Numbered from the stretch's first letter, positions 46,684 to 55,311 are shown. The stretch: 60,339 bases of DNA from Fibrobacterota bacterium (GCA_028287505.1 JAQBPN010000099.1:1-60339), one strand, 5' to 3'. Program-made: numbers and translations. The notes: generated by a model from the letters alone, not told the origin.

Positions 46684-47667
46684 ATGCCTTCCAGCTCCCC
46701 GCTTCAATCCGATACTACGGCGCGGATCGCGCGCCCGGCGCCGTGGAGGGCCGCTTGGTTGTTTTTAGCCTCCATCTGTCTTTTCCATTGCGCGGCGAAC
46801 CGATCGAAATTCCCCGTCTATGTAAACGGTAAGCGCATGGCGTACTTCGAAGCCAAGGGAGCGGTGGTGACCGCCACCGTATTCGATATGGAGGGGAGCC
46901 AGGTTTACGCCGCCGACTTCAAAGGCGGGTGCAAAAGCATTTCCCAAGTCGGAACCGAATCGATCGGCACAAGGTTCAGATATGACAAAAGCGGAGGAGT
47001 CGTTTCCAATTGGGAGATCTCCCCGGATTCGGAAAGGTCCGTATATACCGAAAGGCTCGGGAGCGGAAAGGAAACGGAGACCGCGAAGTACATTTACAAG
47101 TATATGAATCTGGATAGCATCGTTTATTCCGACTCATCGGGCAGGGTCGTCCACGTCGATGATTTCGGCGGTCAGGTCTGCATCAATTTCTCCCAGTTCT
47201 ACGTCGCTTTTTTGAACCGGTATTATGCGGCCACCGGACAGGGAGCCCCCTATCTGTATGACACCCTGATCCATGACGAATATTTTCCGGAGTCCGGAAA
47301 ATTGAGCCTGCGGGTCGTCAACAAGCCGGACGCCACCATCCGGACTTCTTACCATAAAAACGGGAATATCAAAAGCAGAAATGAATGCGCGATCGAGAAC
47401 GGCGCCGCATGCAAAGTCGATTTCGTGAATGAGTGGTTCGAATCTGGAAAACCCTCGGTCGAGCAGGGACGTATTGGGACCAGGGTATTTCACAGACACT
47501 ATTTCGAAAACGGGAAGCCCATGACGGAAAGCTTTTATAAAGGGACGAAGCTGGACAGCACCTATAGAAGCTGGTTTGAAAACGGGAATCTCAACCAGAG
47601 GATCGAGTACAAGCTGGGAATCGAATTGAAGATTGAAGAGTGGGATCAGTCGGGAAAAAAGCTGTAG
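46684..47667 (+). CDS. Lipoprotein with MORN_2-type (toxin-antitoxin YwqK-like) repeats
   Basis: 327 aa. A hydrophobic N-terminal segment ends in a lipobox-like FHC (LFLASICLFHCAAN). The C-terminal half has repeats of the MORN_2/YwqK type: SYHKNGNIKSRNE, EWFESGKPSVEQG, HYFENGKPMTESFYKG and SWFENGNLNQRIEYKLG. Such repeats are common in Bacteroidota/FCB lipoproteins of unknown role. It follows the thioredoxin-like gene at six bases, so the two are likely cotranscribed and may share the envelope. Confidence 0.75.
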   Translation: MPSSSPLQSDTTARIARPAPWRAAWLFLASICLFHCAANRSKFPVYVNGKRMAYFEAKGAVVTATVFDMEGSQVYAADFKGGCKSISQVGTESIGTRFRYDKSGGVVSNWEISPDSERSVYTERLGSGKETETAKYIYKYMNLDSIVYSDSSGRVVHVDDFGGQVCINFSQFYVAFLNRYYAATGQGAPYLYDTLIHDEYFPESGKLSLRVVNKPDATIRTSYHKNGNIKSRNECAIENGAACKVDFVNEWFESGKPSVEQGRIGTRVFHRHYFENGKPMTESFYKGTKLDSTYRSWFENGNLNQRIEYKLGIELKIEEWDQSGKKL

Positions 47668-47730
47668 TAGGGCGTCAATGAAAGGCGTTCGGACGGCAAT
47701 CTCATGACCGGCAAAAGCAAAAACCTTTGA

Positions 47731-48093
47731 TCCTTCCTGCTTTGGAGCCTGTACTTCGACATGACCGGCGAGCAGGAAACCAAGGAGGGCTATGGCTACA
47801 TGCTCTGGCTCATCTATCTGCATTATCCCTTGCTCGTTTCCCTGGGCGTGGTGGGCGCCTGCATCAAGGTGATGCTGGTGGATATGGGGGAGGGGGTCCC
47901 GCCCACGGTGCAATGGATGCTCTGCGTCGCCATTTCCACCATTCTTTTCATGATATCCGGCCTGACCCTGATCATGCGGGAAGAAGAAGAGGATAGATCC
48001 TATATCCGCCCGGCGTCGAAGCTGATTCCGGTCATCGTCGGAATCCGCAGCTGGGCGCGGTACAAGTTTACCGAACGCTCGGCGGACGCGTAG
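47731..48093 (+). pseudogene. 5'-truncated LtrA-like membrane protein remnant
   Basis: The open frame starts right after an in-frame stop at 47728-47730 and reads LLWSLYFDMTGEQETKEG then a helix (WLIYLHYPLLVSLGVVGAC) and a second pair of helices (MLCVAISTILFMISGLTLIM). The 'W.LYFD' plus following helices look like the C-terminal third of a low-temperature-requirement A (LtrA) protein, normally ~380 aa with many helices. A 110-aa product from the ATG at 47761 is possible, but it has no obvious ribosome site. Most likely a decayed gene. Confidence 0.45.
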
Positions 48094-48170
48094 GCAAGCA
48101 GGTTATATTTCAGGATTCCCGGAGGCCGATCCGACGGGAGCGAATTATCCACCAGGATTCCGGAGGCACC

Positions 48171-49001
48171 ATGAAGGGCAAACAGGTTTTGATTACAGGT
48201 TCCACCGCCGGCATAGGCAAGGCCGCCGCCACGGCGCTGGCCCGCCTGGGGGCGGGAGTGACAATCCACGGACGGAACGCCGCGCGTTGCGAAGAGGTTG
48301 CCGCGGGTATCCGCGCGTCCACCGGAAATTCCAATATCGACACCTTGGTATTCGACCTCTCCTCCCCCAAATCCCTGACCAAAGCCGTGGAAGCATATAA
48401 GGTCCGGCATCCCAAGCTGGACGTGCTGGCGCTCAACGCCGGGGTTTTCCTCTCCAAACGGGAAGTGAGCGAAGGCGGATTCGAGAAGTCCTTCGCCATG
48501 GGTTTCCTGGGCCACTTCCTGTTGACCCGGCTCCTGCTGCCCAACCTCAAAGCGGCGGGCGAGGCGCGTATCATCACCGTGGCGGCCCCGCTGGATCGCA
48601 TCAAGGTGGACTTCGACAATCTGCAGTTGGTGACCGGCTATTCCTTCATGAAGGCCGTGCCCCAATCCAAGTGCCTGCTGGTGATGGCCATGCTGGATAT
48701 GGCCAAAGAGTACTCCGGCAAGGGGATCACTTCGAACTACATGCACCCGGGATTGGTCAAAACCGATCTATTGAAGGAGACGCCTTGGATATTCCGGATG
48801 CTCCTGAAAGCATTCGGGGCGTCGCCGGAAAAAGGCGCCAAAACCATGGTCTATCTGGCCTCCGCGCCGGAGGTCAAGGACGCCACGGGCAAGTATTTCG
48901 CCGCGTGCGAAGACAAACCGTTCAAGGGCATGGTCGCCGACCAGGCGAACTGGAAGAGGGCCACGGAGATTGGGAACAGATTGTCGGGAACACCGGCATA
49001 G
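48171..49001 (+). CDS. Short-chain dehydrogenase/reductase-fold protein lacking catalytic residues
   Basis: 276 aa, ATG with GGAGG at good spacing. The Rossmann motif TGSTAGIG (10-17) and LNAG (88-91) are intact, and the overall match is to the retinol-dehydrogenase/WW-oxidoreductase-like SDR group. But the usual active-site residues are replaced: the catalytic Asn of the 'NHLGHF' block is Gly (MGFLGHF, ~111), the Ser-Ser block reads TVAAPL (A138/A139), and the YxxxK Tyr is Val163 in KAVPQSKC, with Lys167 kept. NAD(P) may still bind, but normal oxidoreductase chemistry is unlikely. Neighbours give no functional hint. Confidence 0.82.
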   Translation: MKGKQVLITGSTAGIGKAAATALARLGAGVTIHGRNAARCEEVAAGIRASTGNSNIDTLVFDLSSPKSLTKAVEAYKVRHPKLDVLALNAGVFLSKREVSEGGFEKSFAMGFLGHFLLTRLLLPNLKAAGEARIITVAAPLDRIKVDFDNLQLVTGYSFMKAVPQSKCLLVMAMLDMAKEYSGKGITSNYMHPGLVKTDLLKETPWIFRMLLKAFGASPEKGAKTMVYLASAPEVKDATGKYFAACEDKPFKGMVADQANWKRATEIGNRLSGTPA

Positions 49002-49046
49002 CCGGAGTCCCCGATGCGGTAACGCACAAAGGATTTTCCGGTCCGG

Positions 49047-49616
49047 TTACTGAAAGGCGTCCCCCATGACTTCCACCGGTTCCTTTTTCCGGAACCGTTC
49101 ATGGGCGTCCCGGACGATTTCCTTGGCCTGTTCCCGCCCAATCCATTTGAGGACCTCGACGGGAATCTTTTCCAACTCCTTGTAGTGTTGGAAGAAGTGC
49201 CAGACGATCTTCAGGAAGGCCGGGTCCGGATCCGCGGAGTCCCTTTCGTATGGGGAGAGATAGGCGGGGCGGCCCAGGATTTTGTAATCCTCGATGCCGC
49301 GGTCCATCAGGTGCAGGGCTCCCATCACTTCCAGGGTTATCACGGTTCCGGGCTGCAGAGGCGGGCTGTCCAGGACCATGATATCCAGGCAATCGCCGTC
49401 ATCGGCCAGGGTGCTGGGTATGAATCCGTAATTGACCGGGTAGGTCATGTCTTCCGGCAGGACCCGGCTCACGCGGAACAATCCCGTGGGGGGATCGAAC
49501 TCGTATTTGACCCTGCTCTCCCTGGGGATTTCCACGATGGCGTCGACCTGCCTGGGAACCCTGCTCCCGACGGGCGCATCCCGCAAGTCCATTCTCAGTG
49601 CCATTTTCGGTTCCAT
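49047..49616 (-). CDS. ppa: Inorganic pyrophosphatase, family I
   Basis: 189 aa, ATG at 49616 with AAGGAG five bases ahead. Metal and phosphate ligands of soluble family I pyrophosphatase are present: KYEFDPPTG, YPVNYGFIPST, the signature DDGDCLDIMVL (D73, D75, D78; Cys76 replaces the common Pro) and MDRGIEDYKIL (D105, D110, K112). Hydrolyses PPi to phosphate in the cytoplasm and drives biosynthesis. It follows the CHAD-domain gene by 37 bases on the same strand, suggesting a phosphate/polyphosphate unit. Confidence 0.92.
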   Translation of the reverse strand: MEPKMALRMDLRDAPVGSRVPRQVDAIVEIPRESRVKYEFDPPTGLFRVSRVLPEDMTYPVNYGFIPSTLADDGDCLDIMVLDSPPLQPGTVITLEVMGALHLMDRGIEDYKILGRPAYLSPYERDSADPDPAFLKIVWHFFQHYKELEKIPVEVLKWIGREQAKEIVRDAHERFRKKEPVEVMGDAFQ

Positions 49617-49653
49617 ATCGACTCCTTGCGCGCGGTTTGCGCCGCGTCTTTGC

Positions 49654-50580
49654 TTATGCGGCCTGCCGGAGCCCGGCCTTTTTCTTTTTCGGAAGGCCTC
49701 CGGATACCATCCGTCCCAGGTAACGTGCGGGTTTCTCCTTGAACAATGGCGTTCCCAGGCGCCGGCTTTTCTTCCGCGCGTTTTTCAGTTCCTTAGCGAT
49801 GGTTTCCCCGGCCTTCCGGACGGTTTCCGGATCGGGGATCAGGCCCGCGTGTCCGCGGAAATAGGCGTCCAGCACGGTCAGATCATGTTCGTCTCCCAAG
49901 GCATCCTGGAGCCTGTCCAGGCCCTCCAGCATCCCGTCGGCCCGGGCCGTCAGCAGGGGCTTCAAGGCCTCCAACTGGTAGAAATGATCCTTGACGCGCT
50001 TCCTCCAATCATGGAAACCGGAATCGCTGGCCTTTAGAGCCTGTTCGAGGGCCCGTTCGCCCGCCTTTCTCGCGTTCCGGTAGGACCTTCCCAATAATGG
50101 CTTCAGCCGCCGGTAGGCGGTCGTTTCCGGGTCCAGCCGTCCGAACCTCAGGAGGCTTGCCTTCAAAACGGCCGAAGTTTTTCCCAGGATGCTTTTCCCG
50201 CCATCCGGCACATGGATCTTTTCCGATTGCATGGTCGCTTCCAGGCGCTCCCAGGCTTCGTCGATAGGAGCCGGCTTTTTCCGGGAGCCGCGCTTTCCGG
50301 TTTTCCCTTCCCTCAGTTTCCGGAGGGTTTTCCCGAGCACGTGGATTTCCCGCAATGGCCCAAGTCCCAGAGAGGCGCTTTTGAGCGCATGGTTTTCCCT
50401 CCGGAATACGGAATCCGGAAGCGCCGGTCGCAACAGCCGCCACGAGGCGCGCATCCGTTTGATTCCGGTGCGGAGGACGTGGATTTTCTCGGGTTCATCG
50501 CGGCTTTCCATCACCTTGATGGCGCGTCCGACATGTTGCCGCATCGCTTGAACCAATAAGGGGTGGAAGGAAAGGTCCAT
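49654..50580 (-). CDS. CHAD-domain protein (polyphosphate-binding family)
   Basis: 308 aa from the ATG at 50580, where the homology begins (MDLSFHPLLVQAMRQHV). CHAD domains are helical, His- and Arg/Lys-rich and bind polyphosphate. Typical blocks are visible: KIHVLRTGIKRMRASWRLLRP, FHDWRKRVKDHFYQLEAL and LQDALGDEHDLTVLDAYF, plus a very basic tail (GGLPKKKKAGLRQ). The family acts with polyphosphate granules and often lies beside phosphate-metabolism genes; here ppa is next. No CYTH (triphosphatase) domain is attached. Confidence 0.88.
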   Translation of the reverse strand: MDLSFHPLLVQAMRQHVGRAIKVMESRDEPEKIHVLRTGIKRMRASWRLLRPALPDSVFRRENHALKSASLGLGPLREIHVLGKTLRKLREGKTGKRGSRKKPAPIDEAWERLEATMQSEKIHVPDGGKSILGKTSAVLKASLLRFGRLDPETTAYRRLKPLLGRSYRNARKAGERALEQALKASDSGFHDWRKRVKDHFYQLEALKPLLTARADGMLEGLDRLQDALGDEHDLTVLDAYFRGHAGLIPDPETVRKAGETIAKELKNARKKSRRLGTPLFKEKPARYLGRMVSGGLPKKKKAGLRQAA

Positions 50581-50794
50581 GCGGGCCGGCCGGGGAAGAG
50601 GGGTGCTCTTTTCTAAAATCAAAATACCCTTGGTACGGCTGCGTGCAATGAAAAGGTTTCCCCGACCGGACGGAGACGCCGGGGCTATATCGGGGCGGCT
50701 TTGCCAAATCGGCAAGCCGGCTCCATCGGCCCGGATTCCTGACTTTCTAATTTGTACGTGGGTCGACCCGCCGAACGGTTTCCCCGGAGGCGCC

Positions 50795-51628
50795 ATGAAC
50801 GGAAAAATCCGAATCCAGCTTGGAGAAGTCCAAAAGACCCTGCTGATCCCTTTGTGGGGCCGGGCCAGGGAATCTGAAAGGAAAAAGCCGTTGATCGTGG
50901 ACGAACGCGCCCGTGAAATCGTGTCCAAACTGGACTATGATTTCGGAGCGATGTCGGGCCAATTGCCGGACCAGTTCCTCATCAACTGCGCCATCCGGGC
51001 CCATCATTTCGATACCATGCTGTTGAAGATTCTCGGGACCAATCCGGACGCGACCATCGTCAACATCGGGGCGGGCCTGGATACGGGCTTCCAGAGGATA
51101 GACAACGGGAAAATCACCTGGTACGATCTGGACCTGGATGATTCCATGGCCTTGCGGCGGCAGCTGATTCCCGAAAGCGAACGGAATAACTATATCGCCA
51201 AGTCCTTTTTCGACCGCTCCTGGTTCAAGGACATCAAGGTGCGGGGATCCAAGACAATCTTCATCGCCGGCGGCGTTCTCGTCTACCTGAAGGAGGACGA
51301 GGTGAAAGCCATGATCCTGGACCTGGTCCGGGAGTTTCCCGGCAGCGAAATGATATTCGAGATTTATTCGAAACTGCTGTTCTGGATCAGGCGGCGCGCC
51401 GTGGCCAAACGGAAGGGGACGACGGATTTGCTCGCGCCCTTCCAATGGGCCGCGAATTCAGGGAAAGGTATTTCCAGGTGGAGCGACAGGATCAAGGTGA
51501 TCGATGAGTTCCCGTTCTATTCCAGGGTCGACTTTCCGGAAGACTTGGATGAGAAGACCCTGTCCCAATTCAAAACCATCAATTTTCTGAGAATGATGAA
51601 GATGGTGCAGCTGCGGCTGGGACCATAA
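50795..51628 (+). CDS. Class I SAM-dependent methyltransferase, leucine-carboxyl-methyltransferase family
   Basis: 277 aa from the ATG at 50795, with GGAGG four bases ahead. Family signs: KKPLIVDERAREIVSKLDYD near the N-terminus, the SAM motif TIVNIGAGLDTGFQRID, the acidic TWYDLDLDDSMALRR, IFIAGGVLVYLKEDEV and a C-terminal FSRVDFP-like segment. These enzymes O-methylate small molecules or carboxyl groups (TcmP/LCMT group). The gene stands alone, divergent from the CHAD gene and convergent with modE seven bases away. Substrate unknown. Confidence 0.85.
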   Translation: MNGKIRIQLGEVQKTLLIPLWGRARESERKKPLIVDERAREIVSKLDYDFGAMSGQLPDQFLINCAIRAHHFDTMLLKILGTNPDATIVNIGAGLDTGFQRIDNGKITWYDLDLDDSMALRRQLIPESERNNYIAKSFFDRSWFKDIKVRGSKTIFIAGGVLVYLKEDEVKAMILDLVREFPGSEMIFEIYSKLLFWIRRRAVAKRKGTTDLLAPFQWAANSGKGISRWSDRIKVIDEFPFYSRVDFPEDLDEKTLSQFKTINFLRMMKMVQLRLGP

Positions 51629-51635
51629 GGCAGGC

Positions 51636-52442
51636 TTACCACGGCACGCCGATGATGATATTCGATGCGTTGAATCCGGCATGGACCCGATCTCCGGTTT
51701 TAAGGCCGGATGGCCCGGCGTTTTTCTGCGCGGCGGCCACGAGGACGCTTCCTCCTTCGAGTTGCAGGGAATACTCAAAGTTTCCATCCCCTTCGCGGAT
51801 CTCGAGGATTTCCCCTTTCAAGTCATTGTCCTGCTTCCCCTTTTTCTTCGCTTCGAAAGGCGTTACGTCTATCCAATTGGCCTTGATCAGCGCATAGGCC
51901 TCGTCCCCGACGCTGAACCCCAGGCTCTCCAGACCCACTGTCGTTATCCGCGACACAATCTTTTCCTTACCTTTGAGGCCCAGGACGACCATGGTGGTTA
52001 AGGCGTCTTTTTTGATGGAAAGCACTTTTCCGAAAAGTTGGTTCCTGGCGCTGGTCTTCAGGGAGATTTTCCGGGTCAGGCTCAGGAACCGCTCGAAATC
52101 GTGGATCCCGGTGCGCAGTCTCTCCAGGTATTTCCCGTGCTCTTCCCGCAGGATGCGGTACATCTTCAAAAGCTCCAGGCCTTTATCGGTCAAGCGGGTG
52201 CCTCCCCCGCTCTTTCCTCCGGTGGTTCTGGACACCAGGGGCCCGTCGTCCAGGGCATTCAGGTGATCGACGGTGAGCCAGGCGGTGCGATAGCTGATAC
52301 CGACGGCTTTGGCGGCATGCGTGATGGATCCGGTCTCGGCGATTTTTTCGAGGAGCGCGAAGCGGGATTCGTTGAGGAAGCCTTCTCCGCCCCGGCTCAG
52401 GGAAAATTGACCCAGGGCATCAAGGAGTTTTTTTTGGGGCAT
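51636..52442 (-). CDS. modE: Molybdate-responsive transcriptional regulator ModE
   Basis: 268 aa, full length for ModE. The N-terminal winged helix-turn-helix (ETGSITHAAKAVGISYRTAWLTVDHLN, TRLTDKGLELLKMYRIL, ~20-105) is followed by two Mop/TOBE molybdate-binding domains (~130-195, QLFGKVLSIKKDALTTMVVL; ~205-266, LKGEILEIREGDGNFEYSLQ ending ASNIIIGVPW). Dimeric ModE binds molybdate and then its operator. It is the last gene of the porin-modA-modE unit (81-base gap after modA) and probably represses its own operon through the site at 54624-54645. Confidence 0.93.
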   Translation of the reverse strand: MPQKKLLDALGQFSLSRGGEGFLNESRFALLEKIAETGSITHAAKAVGISYRTAWLTVDHLNALDDGPLVSRTTGGKSGGGTRLTDKGLELLKMYRILREEHGKYLERLRTGIHDFERFLSLTRKISLKTSARNQLFGKVLSIKKDALTTMVVLGLKGKEKIVSRITTVGLESLGFSVGDEAYALIKANWIDVTPFEAKKKGKQDNDLKGEILEIREGDGNFEYSLQLEGGSVLVAAAQKNAGPSGLKTGDRVHAGFNASNIIIGVPW

Positions 52443-52523
52443 GGGATTTCCTGATTCGGGAACGGCATGTTCCCATGGCAGGAAAATCTAGTCACTGGAG
52501 CCTCGCCGCGCCGCCATCACCGG

Positions 52524-53276
52524 TCAGGGCAATATGTACCCGTATTTCAGGAAGATATGCCGCGCGGGTTCGGAGTATAAGTACGTCAGGAACTTCGCGG
52601 AAAGGCCGGGGTTGTTTTCCATTCCGTATTTGCAAATCACCGCCCCCTGGGCGATGGGATCATACAAGGTGCTGTCCACCTCTTTCCATCGTCCTTTTCC
52701 CGCCAACTCCGGCGCGAGTACCATGGACTTGGCGCTGATGCCTATGCTCACGTTGCCCGTCAGGACATATTGGCCGACTTGGGAAGTATTGTCCCCGTAA
52801 ACCAATTTGTGCGAAACTTTTTCCAGCACTCCGGATCGTTGCATGGCTTTGACCGCTTCCCGGCCATAGGGTGCCCGGGCCGGATCGGCGATGGCGATTT
52901 TTTGGACCGCCGAATCGGCCAGGATCGCCATGCCTTTGTCCATGTCGAAATCCTTGAGGCTCCAAAGCACCAGCTTTCCGTATGCGTACGGCTTGGGCTT
53001 CCCGATCGCGTAACCCCACTTTTGCAGGGAGTCGGGGAAACTCATGTCGGCGGAGACGAATATGTCGATGGGCGCGCCGTTCCGGATTTGCGAAGCGAAT
53101 TTTCCGGACGCCCCGTATATCGTCTTCACCTCGACTCCGGAGCTCTTCCGGAAATCAGCCTTGAGTTCCTCCATTGCGAATTGGACGTTGGCTGCCACGG
53201 CCGCGGTGATTTGCGCCGCCGCCTGGGCCAGGAAGATCGCAAGGGTCAGACCGAATATCAAGTATGTCCGCTTCAT
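52524..53276 (-). CDS. modA: Molybdate ABC transporter substrate-binding protein ModA
   Basis: 250 aa, ATG with AAAGGA seven bases ahead and a signal peptide (MKRTYLIFGLTLAIFLAQAAA). The ModA pattern is clear: VAANVQFAMEELKADFRKSSG, ASGKFASQIRNGAPIDIFVSAD, IADPARAPYGREAVKAM, LVYGDNTSQVGQYVLTGNVSIG. It is the periplasmic oxyanion-binding protein for MoO4 2-/WO4 2-. It lies ten bases after the porin gene. The permease (modB) and ATPase (modC) genes are not adjacent in this window. Confidence 0.93.
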   Translation of the reverse strand: MKRTYLIFGLTLAIFLAQAAAQITAAVAANVQFAMEELKADFRKSSGVEVKTIYGASGKFASQIRNGAPIDIFVSADMSFPDSLQKWGYAIGKPKPYAYGKLVLWSLKDFDMDKGMAILADSAVQKIAIADPARAPYGREAVKAMQRSGVLEKVSHKLVYGDNTSQVGQYVLTGNVSIGISAKSMVLAPELAGKGRWKEVDSTLYDPIAQGAVICKYGMENNPGLSAKFLTYLYSEPARHIFLKYGYILP

Positions 53277-53286
53277 GCCGGGTCCT

Positions 53287-54585
53287 TTATATCCCGATCA
53301 GCACGCCGAGGGCGAGATAATCGTTCCGCTGCTTGAGCGCGCCTTTTTTGTCGGGGCCTTGGGTGAATTGGGATTTCGCCTCGCCGTCCTGCACCACGTA
53401 ATGCAGGGAAACCTTAAGGCTGTTTTTCTGGATGTACCAGTTGAGTCCTCCATCAAGAACATTGTCCGTTCCGTCCGTATTGATCGGAGAGCTTTTGTCC
53501 CCTATGAATGCGCTATAGAGCAGGGACGGTTCCAGGAACTGGCCCGCGGGGATGGGGATGCTGTAGCCCGCGCGGATATGCCAGACTTTATCCTGGAAGC
53601 TCGTAAAGGGAACATAGGCGGCGTTTTTCTTAGTAGCCGCATACAGGGCCGGAAACGCGTCCGTAAATTCCCGGTACAGGAAATCGAATTCCCCGTCCAA
53701 TTCCAGATAACGCCAATTCAGGAGCAGGCTGGAGCCGTAGACGCTGTTCCGCTTGAAGCCCCCGATATAGGGATTGGCTTGGGTGGTGTCCAATTTCTCA
53801 TCCGACTCGCCTTGCCAGGTCGCGTAAGCGGACAAGGTCAGGCCCGTGCGTTTTCCGAAGGAGTTGAGGTCCGTGGAGAGCTTGTATTCCTTGTTCTCCG
53901 GATCGCCCACGGTGGCGCTCACCCTGCCGGTCAGCAGCGGCGACCACTTCAAAGAGCCGGCGGCAACCGCGGTGGTCTTCTCCTGGTTGGCATCGAAGAT
54001 GCCGAAGTTGTATCCTACGGCCCATTTTTTCACGGAGTCGGCCAGGAAGCCGCCGGCGTTGATTCCGGTTTCACGGCCGCTGGGACGGGTCAGGAGGTGG
54101 TCCCGCACGTAATAATGGGTCAGCGCTTTTTCCAGGGACGGCACGGCGGTGAAAGAGGAAATGAATTCACTGCCCACTTGGGGGCGGAACAAACCCAAGG
54201 ACACATTCGCCCAGGTGGAATCGAGATGGTACGTCATATACGCATCCCAGACCTGGAAGGTGGTGTTGGGCACGATCTGCGGAGTACCCAGGGTACCGGT
54301 ATTCGGATCCTTGCCCAGGTTGTCGTAGGCGAACCAGACGAGATAATCCAGCTTCGGATAGGCCTGGCCTTTCAATCCCAAACGGGCGCGGCGGAAATAC
54401 AGATCGGCCCGCGGATCCGGCACCGGTACGGATTTGGGATCCAGGGTGGCCACGCCCCAAATCTGGTAGGCTTGCATGATCTCCAAAGACTTTTTCCCGT
54501 CGTCGAAAGAGAGTTTCGGCCCGGCGGCGGAAATCCCCGCGATCAATATGGGCACGGCCAGGAGAATTCGAAGGCTCGTATTCAT
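53287..54585 (-). CDS. Outer-membrane porin (phosphate-selective porin O/P-like), first gene of the mod operon
   Basis: 432 aa, ATG at 54585 with AAGGA upstream and a signal peptide (MNTSLRILLAVPILIAGISA). The mature chain follows the porin O/P plan: YQIWGVATLD, DLYFRRARLGLKGQAYPKLDY, FQVWDAYMTYHLDS, VSLGLFRPQVGSEFIS, then many alternating strands and a final LALGVLIGI. Such porins carry anions (phosphate, pyrophosphate). Its place ahead of modA and modE, and behind a ModE-like site, suggests an anion porin specialised for molybdate or tungstate entry. This role is inferred. Confidence 0.8.
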   Translation of the reverse strand: MNTSLRILLAVPILIAGISAAGPKLSFDDGKKSLEIMQAYQIWGVATLDPKSVPVPDPRADLYFRRARLGLKGQAYPKLDYLVWFAYDNLGKDPNTGTLGTPQIVPNTTFQVWDAYMTYHLDSTWANVSLGLFRPQVGSEFISSFTAVPSLEKALTHYYVRDHLLTRPSGRETGINAGGFLADSVKKWAVGYNFGIFDANQEKTTAVAAGSLKWSPLLTGRVSATVGDPENKEYKLSTDLNSFGKRTGLTLSAYATWQGESDEKLDTTQANPYIGGFKRNSVYGSSLLLNWRYLELDGEFDFLYREFTDAFPALYAATKKNAAYVPFTSFQDKVWHIRAGYSIPIPAGQFLEPSLLYSAFIGDKSSPINTDGTDNVLDGGLNWYIQKNSLKVSLHYVVQDGEAKSQFTQGPDKKGALKQRNDYLALGVLIGI

Positions 54586-54623
54586 TGAGTTCCGTCCTTA
54601 TGCGATGTTCGAGTGCGCGAAGC

Positions 54624-54645
54624 GTTATAAACCTGGGTTTATAAG
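54624..54645 (-). promoter_or_regulatory. ModE-type operator overlapping the porin-modA-modE promoter
   Basis: A near-perfect inverted repeat GTTATA-N10-TATAAG (inner arms TTATAAACC/GGTTTATAA around two bases). The 22-base length and GTTATA-N10-xATAAx layout equal those of the E. coli modA operator. On the minus strand TATAAC forms a good -10 hexamer (54624-54629), with a poor -35 (TTCGAC) 17 bases further upstream, so bound ModE would block the promoter. About 38 bases separate the site from the porin ATG. Confidence 0.65.
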
Positions 54646-54749
54646 GGTCGAAATATACTTGAATACATAACGGTTGCAAGGGATCAAAAGAGGACATCCG
54701 ACCCGGCCGAACGGAAGCTATACTTTATCCTTTCCCGAAGGCGGAACGA

Positions 54750-55307
54750 TTGGGGCAATCCACTACTTTATATCGCTTCCACATCAATCTCTCGGACATC
54801 GATCAGGGCGTCTACAAGACCCTGGATCTGAGATTGGCCATGCACCCCTCCGAATCCAACGCCTACCTGGTAACCCGCCTGATCGCTTATGTCCTGAACG
54901 AACAGGAGTTCCTGGAATTCGCCGCGCAAGGCCTGGGGGATCCGGACGCCGCCGGCATCAGCGCGGCCACGCCCAACGGCGAGATCCGCCTGTGGATTGA
55001 AATCGGGAATCCCAGCGCGCGCAAGCTCCACAAGGCCGCCAAAGCCGCGAAAAAGGTGATGGTGTATACCTACAAGGATCCGGAGACCCTGCTCAAGGAG
55101 ATCCGGACCAACAAGGTATTCCATGCGGAGAGCATCGCGATTTACTCGATCGATCCGAAATTCCTGGAACGACTGGCGGGCCGCCTGGAGCGGACCAACA
55201 CCTGGGGAATCATTCTCCATGAGAAGACGCTCAATGTCAGCATCGGGGAGCACTCGGAGGTCACGGACCTTCTCGAGCATACGGTCCAGGAGTCTCCGGG
55301 GCGGTAG
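54750..55307 (+). CDS. yaeQ: YaeQ family protein
   Basis: 185 aa from a TTG at 54750, with AAGGCGG about five bases ahead; the family N-terminus (TLYRFHINLSDIDQGVYKTL) starts right there, and no ATG is close. Family marks: LAMHPSESNAYLVTRLIAYVL, FAAQGLGDPD, LWIEIGNPSARKLHKAAK, VMVYTYKD. The fold is related to PD-(D/E)XK nucleases; the function in cells is still uncertain. It is divergent from the mod operon. Confidence 0.9.
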   Translation: MGQSTTLYRFHINLSDIDQGVYKTLDLRLAMHPSESNAYLVTRLIAYVLNEQEFLEFAAQGLGDPDAAGISAATPNGEIRLWIEIGNPSARKLHKAAKAAKKVMVYTYKDPETLLKEIRTNKVFHAESIAIYSIDPKFLERLAGRLERTNTWGIILHEKTLNVSIGEHSEVTDLLEHTVQESPGR

Positions 55308-55311
55308 GGGG

